Assembly: GCA_938041595.1 (NCBI GenBank)
Contig: CALITN010000079.1
Coordinates: 1-10,904 of the forward strand
Direction of reading: 5' to 3'
DNA: 10,904 nucleotides
From: an uncultured Flavobacteriaceae bacterium
GTDB lineage: Bacteria > Bacteroidota > Bacteroidia > Flavobacteriales > Flavobacteriaceae
A program made the position numbers and the translations under genes. The notes below the pieces were generated by a model. It saw nothing but the letters and a program-made list of their open reading frames with translations, was not told where the DNA came from and made no database searches. Positions 1 through 6,222 of the stretch are shown one piece after another. The number at the start of each line of letters is the position of its first letter. Within the stretch, counting starts at the first letter, position 1.

Positions 1-10
1 GGAAGCCCTT
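1..10 (-). terminator. Possible half of a terminator cut by the window edge
   Basis: Downstream of the stop of the NTF2-like gene the minus strand reads AAGGGCTTCC and then leaves the window. The two clear hairpins elsewhere in the window (3391-3422 and 6192-6217) use the same AAGGGCTT/AAGCCCTT stem. This is therefore plausibly the first arm of a terminator whose second arm is outside. Only one arm is visible. Confidence 0.25.
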
Positions 11-941
11 ATTTTGGTAATTGTGCTGGATTGAAATAATAAATTTCTCTGATAATCAAACCGTCCTTATTCACCACAATCTGAGAATGCTGCGTGTGCT
101 TTTTGATTTTTCCAGATTTTTTGTTTTTCACAGTAAGATCCCACCACGAAATAATCGTCTTGGTATCTGTTCCTTCGTACTCAAATAAATCAGGATATCC
201 ACTTTCTGCAACTTTCAGTACTTCATAGTCATTAAGGAATTTCTTAAAATTTTCAACCTCTTCATCTGGGGAAATGAATGAATCTACTTCGGTGTTCATG
301 GCATCAGAGATTCGAGCATAGTCTGCGTATAGCGCTCGCATTCCTTCTAAATCACCCATATAAATATAGGCGTAAAGCAATCGTGCTTTAGCAATCATAG
401 GATGGTCTTTGAAGATCGTACCATTTCTGCGTGTTCCATAGGCGTCATAGGCTTTTTGCCATTTGAGCTGACTGTCTGAAACGGCAATCCATTGTATTTT
501 CTTTCCATCCTTGCTCAAAAGAAAACTCTCATCACGAGGGATTTCTAAAATCATGCCTGTTTTTTGATCAATTCCACGGAGCACTTTGTATGTGTAGATA
601 AAAGCCCCATTAGCTCCTTTAAACTCCATAGCGTCAGTATAGGCGCGGCCACGATCTGTAATGGATAAATTGAGCATGTTTTTGCTAAAATATTTGGAAC
701 GACCGACCAACTGATCAATTTTTTTGGGCTTCGGTTGCTGCTCGTTTTGTTGCCACCACTTAAAGTCGTCTGTTACCAGTGAGCGAAGCGTTTCTTCGTC
801 TCCTTCTACAAAAGCTTTGTGAAATTGATCAACAACTGTAATTCCTGGATGTTGGTCATAGATTTTTCCACTCTGCTTTTTTTTCTGAGCGAGTGCTAGC
901 ATGGGAATTGCCAATAAAAAGGCAAAAAGAGTATTTCTCAT
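9..941 (-). CDS. Secreted protein with two NTF2-like (SnoaL-type) domains
   Basis: This 310-residue protein has an N-terminal signal peptide (Met-Arg-Asn, a hydrophobic stretch, then Leu-Ala-Gln near residue 19), so it should act in the periplasm or outside the cell. Two segments look like NTF2/SnoaL folds. The first, about residues 32-160, starts with a helix containing FHKAFVEGDEETLRSLVTDD. The second, about residues 178-305, has YAYIYMGDLEGMRALYADYA in the equivalent place. Both continue into beta strands rich in Trp, Tyr and Phe, and the second has a SWWDLTV strand. NTF2-like proteins bind small ligands or are enzymes; no catalytic set can be assigned here, so the function is unknown. The ATG at 941 is chosen because it gives the intact signal peptide. 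A possible -7 box (TATCTTTA, 965-972 on the minus strand) lies about 25 bp upstream. The stop codon sits at the window edge beside half of a likely terminator. Confidence 0.85.
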   Translation of the reverse strand: MRNTLFAFLLAIPMLALAQKKKQSGKIYDQHPGITVVDQFHKAFVEGDEETLRSLVTDDFKWWQQNEQQPKPKKIDQLVGRSKYFSKNMLNLSITDRGRAYTDAMEFKGANGAFIYTYKVLRGIDQKTGMILEIPRDESFLLSKDGKKIQWIAVSDSQLKWQKAYDAYGTRRNGTIFKDHPMIAKARLLYAYIYMGDLEGMRALYADYARISDAMNTEVDSFISPDEEVENFKKFLNDYEVLKVAESGYPDLFEYEGTDTKTIISWWDLTVKNKKSGKIKKHTQHSQIVVNKDGLIIREIYYFNPAQLPK

Positions 942-992
942 TTTTGAATGGTTTATGATTGGATTAAAGATAAAAATAAATTCATTACCTAC

Positions 993-1015
993 TTTGAACC
1001 TAGCGGGGGTTCAAA
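993..1015. repeat. Inverted repeat between the oxidoreductase and NTF2-like genes
   Basis: TTTGAACC (993-1000) and GGTTCAAA (1008-1015) form a perfect 8-bp stem around a 7-base loop (TAGCGGG). It lies in the 147-bp gap downstream of the luciferase-like gene and upstream of the NTF2-like gene, both on the minus strand. On the minus strand the hairpin is followed, after about ten bases, by an AT-rich run with several T residues. It could be a weak terminator for the oxidoreductase or an operator for the NTF2-like gene; the sequence does not decide. Confidence 0.4.
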
Positions 1016-1088
1016 AGGGATTCCTGTCTTTTTATTCCATAGAAATAGCCGCTTTTTTTGATCCAAAGGCGGATTTGAAGCTGTTGCA

Positions 1089-2138
1089 CTACGATCCCTC
1101 AGAAGCTGCCAATCGTTCCAAGACAATAGGCTTTACCTGTTGCGCAATCAATTCAAAAGAGTGCATAAGCTGGTCGTGTGTGAGCCCCGCATTGTCCATT
1201 TGAAAGCTAAAACGAGACAAGCCCCCTAGTGCCTGACTATGACGCACAATCTTATCGGCCACTTCCTCCGGGTCAGCCACGAGAAAAGCCCCCAAGCGGC
1301 TATTTTGCATATCAAATCGGCTACGGGTTACAGGCGGCCAACCGCGTTCTTTTCCAATTCGACTGAACGCTTCTTGATAGCCTGGAAAGTAATCCGCTAC
1401 AGCAGCTTCTTTGGTGGTGGCTACATAGCCCAAAGAGTGGATTCCCACCTGAAGTTCTTCGGGAGTAAATCCCGCCTCGGCTCCTGCCTTTCGATACAAA
1501 TCTACCAAAGGAGCAAAACGATGCGTTTCGCCTCCAATAATTGCCACCATTAAAGGCAATCCCAGTTGTCCAGCTCGAATAAAAGAGGCAGGAGTGCCTC
1601 CAACACCCACCCAAATTGGGAGTTTTTCCTGATAAGGACGGGGGGTAATTTTCTGAGCGTGCAAGGAAGGACGAAACCGACCCTCCCAACTTAAAATTTC
1701 TTTCTCTCGAATTTGAAGGAGTAAATCCAGTTTTTCAGCAAACAAAGCGTCATAATCGGAAAACGCATAGCCAAATAAAGGAAAGGATTCTGAAAAAGAC
1801 CCTCGGCCAACCACCAGTCCAGCACGTCCCTCACTGATCAAATCAAGAGTAGCATAGTTTTGAAAAACGCGTACGGGATCGGCCGCGCTTAACACCGTAA
1901 CAGCACTGGTAAGCTTAATTTGTTGGGTTTGCGCCGCCGCCGCAGACAAAAGTGCATGTGGTGCTGAATCCAAAAACTCATCACGGTGGTGCTCCCCAAT
2001 TCCAAAAACATCCAATCCCACTCGATCCGCATGAACTATCCGCTCCAATAATTCATGAATGGCTCGGGATCGGTCCTTGGCTGTAGGCAAACCGTAACGA
2101 ATATCAATGCCAGCAAAACTATCAATTCCTATTTCCAT
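1089..2138 (-). CDS. Luciferase-like (LLM class) flavin-dependent oxidoreductase
   Basis: This 349-residue protein has the bacterial luciferase-like TIM-barrel pattern. The GIGEHHRDEF motif (residues 47-55) follows the second helix, and LTSAVTVLSAADPVRVFQNY (residues 76-95) leads into the strand LDLISEGRAGLVVGRGS. LPIWVGVGGTP (173-183) lies in the second half of the barrel. Proteins of this family use reduced FMN, rarely F420, to oxidise small organic molecules in the cytoplasm. Length and motifs fit the subfamily typified by Agrobacterium Atu2307 (structure 2I7G), whose substrate is not known to me. No signal peptide is seen. The ATG at 2138 follows a purine-rich stretch (AGGAAAAAGG) and agrees with the usual family N terminus (short strand MEIGIDSF). 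It is divergent from the lipoprotein pair that starts at 2284. No sign of damage. Confidence 0.93.
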   Translation of the reverse strand: MEIGIDSFAGIDIRYGLPTAKDRSRAIHELLERIVHADRVGLDVFGIGEHHRDEFLDSAPHALLSAAAAQTQQIKLTSAVTVLSAADPVRVFQNYATLDLISEGRAGLVVGRGSFSESFPLFGYAFSDYDALFAEKLDLLLQIREKEILSWEGRFRPSLHAQKITPRPYQEKLPIWVGVGGTPASFIRAGQLGLPLMVAIIGGETHRFAPLVDLYRKAGAEAGFTPEELQVGIHSLGYVATTKEAAVADYFPGYQEAFSRIGKERGWPPVTRSRFDMQNSRLGAFLVADPEEVADKIVRHSQALGGLSRFSFQMDNAGLTHDQLMHSFELIAQQVKPIVLERLAASEGS

Positions 2139-2283
2139 CCTTTTTCCTAATAAATGTAGTCTGGTAAGGTACTTACTTAATCTGTGGAAAAAAACTCAAA
2201 TCCCGTTGACTACTTTCAAAAACAGCAGTCCCAACGAATCAACTATTTACTGTAATTTTAGAACCTATATATAACTATATACT
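2139..2283. promoter_or_regulatory. Divergent promoter region with degenerate TAnnTTTG boxes
   Basis: This 145-bp gap must hold promoters for the oxidoreductase (minus) and the lipoprotein pair (plus). On the plus strand TAATTTTA (2253-2260) differs by one base from the Bacteroidota -7 box TAnnTTTG and lies 23 bp before the ATG. On the minus strand TACATTTA (2151-2158) also differs by one base and lies about 12 bp before its ATG. No convincing -33 TTG box is seen for either. Just before the plus-strand start codon, CTATATA occurs twice (2265-2271 and 2275-2281) with a 10-bp period. Confidence 0.35.
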
Positions 2284-2850
2284 ATGCGGACTTTAAGCTG
2301 TTTTGGAATGCTTTTGCTCTTAATAAGCAATTGGGGGTGTACCAAAAAACTAGAAGGGGACGTCTCCAATTTACAAGCGCAACTTGAGGCGATCAACTTG
2401 GAATTGGCTTCTATGAAAACTTCAAGAGCCGATTTGGATTTGATCATTACACAACTGCAACGCAGCAATGCCAATTTCGAAGCCCTATATAACAGCGAAT
2501 TTATTGGTTGTTGGTACACTGTTAATTCAGCTCTTAGAGGGGTGAGTACCGAAATACAAATATTTCCAGGAGGGGTCGGTTCTTTGGATTTTGGCGGGGG
2601 GGTGTACCAAGTGTTTTCGTGGAGTCAAGTCGATGGAGTAACAGCCCTGCACTTTGGTGATGTCCTTTATTGTAGCTGTTTTGGTGTCGATTATAATTTT
2701 GTCATGGACAGTGCACAAATACTCTATGGTGAAATGTTTGATCAAGATCACTATCCTGTCATTCAACGCAAGGCCGATGACTCCGAATATTTTGAACTGA
2801 CCGACTGGAGCGATTATGATGTTGTTTTCGATCGGTGTATTATCAACTAA
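2284..2850 (+). CDS. Putative coiled-coil lipoprotein, function unknown
   Basis: This 188-residue protein begins with a short hydrophobic segment (residues 8-16) ending at Cys19 (SNWGC), a loose match to a lipobox with Trp at -2. Residues about 22-68 form a heptad-like alpha-helical stretch (LEGDVSNLQAQLEAINLELA and onwards) without proline, so a coiled coil is likely. The rest (70-188) looks like a beta-rich globular domain, beginning FIGCWYTVNS, with Cys76, Cys130, Cys132 and Cys185 that could form disulfides. I do not recognise the family. It is probably anchored in the outer or inner membrane facing the periplasm. It ends 10 bp before the CAP-domain gene and is surely co-transcribed with it. 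The ATG at 2284 is chosen because it gives the signal segment. Confidence 0.8.
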   Translation: MRTLSCFGMLLLLISNWGCTKKLEGDVSNLQAQLEAINLELASMKTSRADLDLIITQLQRSNANFEALYNSEFIGCWYTVNSALRGVSTEIQIFPGGVGSLDFGGGVYQVFSWSQVDGVTALHFGDVLYCSCFGVDYNFVMDSAQILYGEMFDQDHYPVIQRKADDSEYFELTDWSDYDVVFDRCIIN

Positions 2851-2860
2851 ACTCAAATCA

Positions 2861-3391
2861 ATGAATAAATTTGCCTTTATCCTTAGTGTTTTTGCTTTAA
2901 TCAACTGCTCCAAAGAGGAGTCAGAGAATGCTACTGAATACAGCCTTGTTGCCGAGGACAAAGCAGCGGCTTTAGAAATCCATAACAAGGCTCGATTGGA
3001 TGTGGGTGTGAGTGCATTACAATGGTCCGATGACCTCGCGGCTGATGCCGCGCTGTGGGCCAAAAATATGGCTCGTAAAAATCGCATGTATCATTCAGAA
3101 AATGACCAACGAAATGGACAGGGTGAAAACCTGTACATGACCACGGCAACCGACACAGAACGCTCTGGGCGTGCTGCCGCTCAGGCTTGGTATGAAGAAA
3201 TTAAAGACTACACCTATTCTCCTATTGGATCCGGACAAAATAATTTTGGCGCTATAGGCCACTACACCCAGATGATTTGGAAAACCTCTACCCATGTAGG
3301 GATGGCGTTGGCTGTGTCAGAATCGGGAGCCACATATGTGGTAGCGCGATACAGCCCTCCAGGAAACTTCGTGGGACAAACACCTTATTAA
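2861..3391 (+). CDS. Lipid-anchored CAP/SCP-domain protein
   Basis: This 176-residue protein has a lipoprotein signal (FALINC, Cys16) followed by an acidic linker, then one CAP domain (CRISP, antigen 5, PR-1; also called SCP) over residues about 36-172. The four residues that form the CAP cavity are present: His78 (MYHSEN), Glu89 (GEN), Glu113 (AWYEE) and His134 in the CAP1 signature GHYTQMIWKTSTHVG. The CAP2-like end YVVARYSPPGNF follows. CAP proteins in bacteria are extracytoplasmic; some bind lipids or metal ions or are suggested proteases, but no single activity is settled. The ATG at 2861 is used. An in-frame ATG at 2816 would lie inside the preceding gene and would put 15 residues before the signal. 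It is the second gene of the pair with the coiled-coil lipoprotein and ends in the bidirectional terminator. Confidence 0.93.
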   Translation: MNKFAFILSVFALINCSKEESENATEYSLVAEDKAAALEIHNKARLDVGVSALQWSDDLAADAALWAKNMARKNRMYHSENDQRNGQGENLYMTTATDTERSGRAAAQAWYEEIKDYTYSPIGSGQNNFGAIGHYTQMIWKTSTHVGMALAVSESGATYVVARYSPPGNFVGQTPY

Positions 3392-3422
3392 AAAAAAGCC
3401 CTTCCAAAAGAAGGGCTTTTTT
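3391..3422. terminator. Bidirectional rho-independent terminator
   Basis: AAGCCCTTC and GAAGGGCTT pair around a CAAAA loop. The stem is preceded by a run of A and followed by a run of T, extending pairing to about 13 bp. It ends the plus-strand lipoprotein/CAP pair, whose TAA stop overlaps its first base. Four bases beyond it lies the stop codon of the minus-strand carbonic anhydrase gene, so it can serve both converging transcripts. Confidence 0.9.
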
Positions 3423-3425
3423 AGT

Positions 3426-4043
3426 TTATAAAAACTTGACATTTCCAGAGCCAACGTCGTAAATAGCTCCGACAATATCTATGCTACCCGCCTCATACAA
3501 AGCGCTTAGAACCGGGCTGTCTCTTTTGATATCTGCAATGGTGTCATGTACATTCTTTTCCGTCACCAAATCCACAAAGGCCTTGTTTTGGGAAGAACGA
3601 TCCCCTTGATAGGTTACGCTGTCTAGTACACTGTCAAAGTTTTTGAGCAAGTGGGTTAGATTGCCCAGCTCCACATGGTCGCAGGCTCCTTTGATTGCTC
3701 CGCAAGCGGTGTGGCCTAGCACTACAATCAATTTGGAACCGGCTACTTGGCAGGCGAACTCCATGCTTCCTAAAATGTCTTTGTTTACAAAGTTTCCAGC
3801 AATTCTCACATTGAAAATATCTCCAATTCCTTGGTCAAAAACCAATTCGGAAGGGACACGAGAATCAATACAACCCAATACACATGCGAAGGGGTATTGT
3901 CCTCCTTGGGTATCCCCTACCTGACCCAATAAATCGCGGTCCATGGCTTGGTTTTTTAAAAAGCGAGCATTTCCGTCTTTAAGGAGTGTCAATGCCTCGC
4001 TGGGGCTTATGTTTTCTTGTTCTGTTTTTGTAAATGCTTTCAT
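3426..4043 (-). CDS. Beta-class carbonic anhydrase
   Basis: This 205-residue cytoplasmic enzyme interconverts CO2 and bicarbonate. The zinc site of the beta class is complete: Cys58, Asp60 and Arg62 in GCIDSRVP, and His111 and Cys114 in LGHTACGAIKGA. The Asp-Arg pair that controls access to the metal is present. VFDQGIGDIFNVRIAGN (residues 68-84) is the usual strand-turn region, and the C terminus (IDIVGAIYDVGSGNVKFL) is the typical last strand. Length is normal. The gene starts 48 bp after the stop of the SulP transporter gene on the same strand, with no terminator between, so the two are likely one operon. This suggests that imported bicarbonate, or CO2 that has diffused in, is converted for use by carboxylases. 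Its transcript ends at the hairpin at 3391-3422. Confidence 0.96.
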   Translation of the reverse strand: MKAFTKTEQENISPSEALTLLKDGNARFLKNQAMDRDLLGQVGDTQGGQYPFACVLGCIDSRVPSELVFDQGIGDIFNVRIAGNFVNKDILGSMEFACQVAGSKLIVVLGHTACGAIKGACDHVELGNLTHLLKNFDSVLDSVTYQGDRSSQNKAFVDLVTEKNVHDTIADIKRDSPVLSALYEAGSIDIVGAIYDVGSGNVKFL

Positions 4044-4091
4044 ATTCTTTTTGATTAAGGCCCAATGAATGAGCTCGTTTTTACGTTTAAC

Positions 4092-5681
4092 TTATGCAAT
4101 TTCACGCATAGGATTAAAGATTTCAATAAAACTAGGAGGGTTTTCTACCGTTCCTTTTTCAGATATCAGTGTGATATTGATATCATCAAGCCTGGCCTTT
4201 TCGATAAAGTCTTCCAGTATTTCTATAATATCATTGTCCAAGTATCGCGTTCGGCGAACATCAATTTCCAAAGCCGTGCCATCGGGTATGGAATTGAGTT
4301 GATTCAGGATTGCGCCTTTATTAATAAAGGTCACTTCTTCGGCAAGTCTCATCTTTATAAGGGCAATGGCATCTCCCGATTTTTCCATGTGCAAGAAATG
4401 TGAGTTTTGATAACTTTTGATCAAAATAATCATAATTCCGACCGTAAGTCCAAGACCGATTCCAACCAATAGATCGGTAAATACAATCCCAATAATGGTA
4501 ATAAAATAGGGGACATACTGTTTCCATCCCAGTGCAATCATTTTTCTAAAAGTCGATGGATTGGCTAGTTTATACCCAACAATAAAAAGTATGGCCGCCA
4601 AAACGGACAATGGAATTTTGTTGAGTAACTGTGGAATTGAAACTACCGAAACCAGCAAAAAGACCCCATGAATGATCGCTGACAATTTGGATCGTCCGCC
4701 TGATTGAATGTTGGCAGAACTCCGTACTATCACCTGAGTAATAGGTAAACCCCCAATGAGTCCAGAAAAAATATTCCCCACTCCTTGGGCAAGTAGCTCT
4801 CTGTTGGTCGGGGTTACCCGCTTATAAGGATCCAACTTATCCGTTGCTTCCACACACAGCAGAGTTTCCAAACTTGCCACCAAGGCAATTGTAAAAGCAG
4901 TTATCCAAATTTGAGCGTCCCCAATCACGGAGAAATTTGGAAAGGTAAATTGTCCGAGGAAAGAACTCATATCTTTTGGTATGGGCACCTTCACAAGGTT
5001 GCTTTCTGCTATAGCCCAATACGCATTAGAGGCCGTTAGTTCGTAGAATACGATCCCAAGAACAACCGCTACCAAGGGACCCTGAACAAGTTCAAAAATT
5101 CTTGCTTTTGCAGTCAATACATTGCTCCACAACAAGAGAATACCCATGGCAATTACCGCGATAAGCGTCGCCCCAGGACTAATGTATTCAAGAGCATTTG
5201 TGATTCCCGTAAACTTGTTGGATCCGTCGGATTGAAGAAAAGAAAAATCCCCTTCAGGGGCAACGTAACCAAAAAAGATTGGAATTTGTTTCAAGATGAT
5301 AATCAACCCAATACCGGAAAGCATCCCTTTGATTACAGAGGAGGGAAAATAATACCCGATGATTCCAGCTTTGAGCAGCCCAAAAGCAAGTTGTATAAAG
5401 CCTCCTAATACGACCGCCAAAAGGAAATTTTCAAAGCCCCCTAGCGTGCCAATAGCAGTTAATACAATAGCCGCTAATCCGGCTGCAGGACCACTCACTC
5501 CAATATGAGAGCCGCTCAAAGCACCTACGATAATACCCCCTACAATTCCAGCAATAAGTCCAGAAAAAAGTGGCGCACCACTGGCTAAAGCAATCCCAAG
5601 ACATAGTGGTAAGGCAACAAAGAAAACGACAATACTAGCCGGTAAATCTGATTTTAAATTTTGAAAAAATGATGTTTTCAT
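4092..5681 (-). CDS. SulP family anion transporter with STAS domain, likely bicarbonate uptake
   Basis: This 529-residue inner-membrane transporter belongs to the SulP (SLC26) family. The transport domain spans residues about 10-425 with many hydrophobic helices. Typical features are LPLCLGIALASGAPLFSGLI (residues 24-43), SGPAAG in transmembrane segment 3 (63-68), the SLETLLCVEATDKLD segment (270-284) and NRELLAQGVGNIFSGLIGG (293-311). A cytoplasmic STAS domain follows (about 432-525, with LEIDVRRTRYLDNDIIEIL). SulP proteins carry sulfate, bicarbonate or dicarboxylates. The beta-carbonic anhydrase gene immediately downstream argues for bicarbonate, probably sodium-driven as in cyanobacterial BicA, but specificity cannot be read from sequence. 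The position that is often Ser or Thr in regulatory STAS domains is Asp (YLDND). The ATG at 5681 gives the usual short cytoplasmic N terminus. A possible TATATTTT -7 box lies at 5723-5730. Confidence 0.95.
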   Translation of the reverse strand: MKTSFFQNLKSDLPASIVVFFVALPLCLGIALASGAPLFSGLIAGIVGGIIVGALSGSHIGVSGPAAGLAAIVLTAIGTLGGFENFLLAVVLGGFIQLAFGLLKAGIIGYYFPSSVIKGMLSGIGLIIILKQIPIFFGYVAPEGDFSFLQSDGSNKFTGITNALEYISPGATLIAVIAMGILLLWSNVLTAKARIFELVQGPLVAVVLGIVFYELTASNAYWAIAESNLVKVPIPKDMSSFLGQFTFPNFSVIGDAQIWITAFTIALVASLETLLCVEATDKLDPYKRVTPTNRELLAQGVGNIFSGLIGGLPITQVIVRSSANIQSGGRSKLSAIIHGVFLLVSVVSIPQLLNKIPLSVLAAILFIVGYKLANPSTFRKMIALGWKQYVPYFITIIGIVFTDLLVGIGLGLTVGIMIILIKSYQNSHFLHMEKSGDAIALIKMRLAEEVTFINKGAILNQLNSIPDGTALEIDVRRTRYLDNDIIEILEDFIEKARLDDINITLISEKGTVENPPSFIEIFNPMREIA

Positions 5682-5722
5682 TATAAATAATTCGAACCGC
5701 TCCTAAGAGCAGTGTGATGATA

Positions 5723-5730
5723 AAAATATA
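5723..5730 (-). promoter_or_regulatory. Possible -7 box for the SulP/carbonic anhydrase operon
   Basis: The minus strand reads TATATTTT, one mismatch from TAnnTTTG, about 41 bp upstream of the SulP start codon. A TTG (5754-5756, minus strand) lies 23 bp further upstream, at the long end of the spacing expected for a -33 element. That TTG sits inside the hairpin at 5742-5759. Confidence 0.35.
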
Positions 5731-5741
5731 GTGTTGAAATT

Positions 5742-5759
5742 ACCTTGTAATCACAAGGT
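5742..5759. repeat. Short inverted repeat between the small secreted protein gene and SulP
   Basis: ACCTTGT (5742-5748) and ACAAGGT (5753-5759) form a perfect 7-bp stem with a 4-base loop. It lies 12 bases past the stop codon of the small secreted protein gene and upstream of the SulP gene. On the minus strand no immediate T run follows, so it is a poor terminator. It overlaps the candidate -33 position of the SulP promoter, so an operator is possible. Confidence 0.4.
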
Positions 5760-5770
5760 GGACGCAAAAC

Positions 5771-6070
5771 CTAGCCGCGCTCTGGAGGAGGAAGGTGGAT
5801 TTTGCGATGAATACTCCCAAAGGATTCAAATGCACTTAACGGTTCATAAATTGTTTCATCATTGTTAAGTTCATAACTGAATGATAGAACTATTTTATCC
5901 ACGTCTTCTAATTCTTTTTCATTGTCCTCCGATTCCGATTCGGTCTCCCAATCAACCGTTAAAGCCAATTCCGAAAGGGATGCATCACAAAATATAAATT
6001 CAGCACTAGTAGCAACGAACATTAGCCCTAATGTGGACAAAAATAATATGGATATCAACCGCGCTTTCAT
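5771..6070 (-). CDS. Small secreted or membrane-anchored acidic protein, function unknown
   Basis: This 99-residue protein has a hydrophobic N-terminal segment (residues 5-21, RLISILFLSTLGLMFVATSA) with a plausible cleavage site after TSA (residue 23). A strongly acidic stretch follows (about 40-58, many Glu, Asp and Ser). Then comes a short possible strand IVLSFSYELNN and a Pro-rich C terminus with HLPPPERG as its last residues. I do not recognise the family. Short envelope proteins with a similar IPPP or LPPPE tail occur in flavobacteria, but I know no function for them. The ATG at 6070 is preferred over an in-frame TTG at 6118 because it places the signal peptide at the N terminus. A perfect TAnnTTTG box lies about 58 bp upstream. 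The gene lies 89 bp upstream of SulP on the same strand and might be co-transcribed with it. Confidence 0.65.
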   Translation of the reverse strand: MKARLISILFLSTLGLMFVATSAEFIFCDASLSELALTVDWETESESEDNEKELEDVDKIVLSFSYELNNDETIYEPLSAFESFGSIHRKIHLPPPERG

Positions 6071-6127
6071 GGACAACAAAAGGGAAGTAAGTGTATAGAA
6101 AACCCAATCCCCTGACAATTTTTTTTA

Positions 6128-6135
6128 CAAATATA
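6128..6135 (-). promoter_or_regulatory. TAnnTTTG -7 promoter box
   Basis: The minus strand reads TATATTTG, a perfect match to the -7 consensus of the Bacteroidota primary sigma factor. It is upstream of the small secreted protein gene, and transcription would start near 6120, leaving a leader of about 50 bases. No well-spaced TTG -33 element is visible; the nearest TTG is only 11 bases upstream. Confidence 0.5.
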
Positions 6136-6191
6136 GAAAAAGAGAACAATTGTCCTATTTTACTGCATTTACCTACCGAAAGAAAAGTATC

Positions 6192-6217
6192 AAAAGGGCT
6201 TATAAATAAGCCCTTTT
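6192..6217 (-). terminator. Terminator of the Asp-box repeat protein gene
   Basis: AAAAGGGCTTAT (6192-6203) and ATAAGCCCTTTT (6206-6217) are perfect inverted arms separated by two bases, so the realistic loop is the AT-rich centre. It lies 5 bases after the stop codon of the 1044-residue protein gene. On the minus strand the stem ends in TTTT and is followed by further T-rich sequence. Confidence 0.85.
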
Positions 6218-6222
6218 AGGCA

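Noticed and set aside
2527..3087. 186-codon minus-strand open frame opposite the two lipoprotein genes
   Set aside because: The plus strand carries two clear lipoproteins here, one with a full CAP domain. The minus frame crosses both genes and looks like an antisense artefact.
4065..4403. 112-codon plus-strand open frame over the STAS domain of the SulP gene
   Set aside because: It is antisense to a well-supported transporter gene; its composition (many Phe, Cys, Arg and Asn) does not look like a real protein.
5699..5710. GCTC-CTAA-GAGC hairpin in the SulP leader as a riboswitch or attenuator
   Set aside because: The stem is 4 bp and isolated; there is no further paired structure around it, so it is likely chance.
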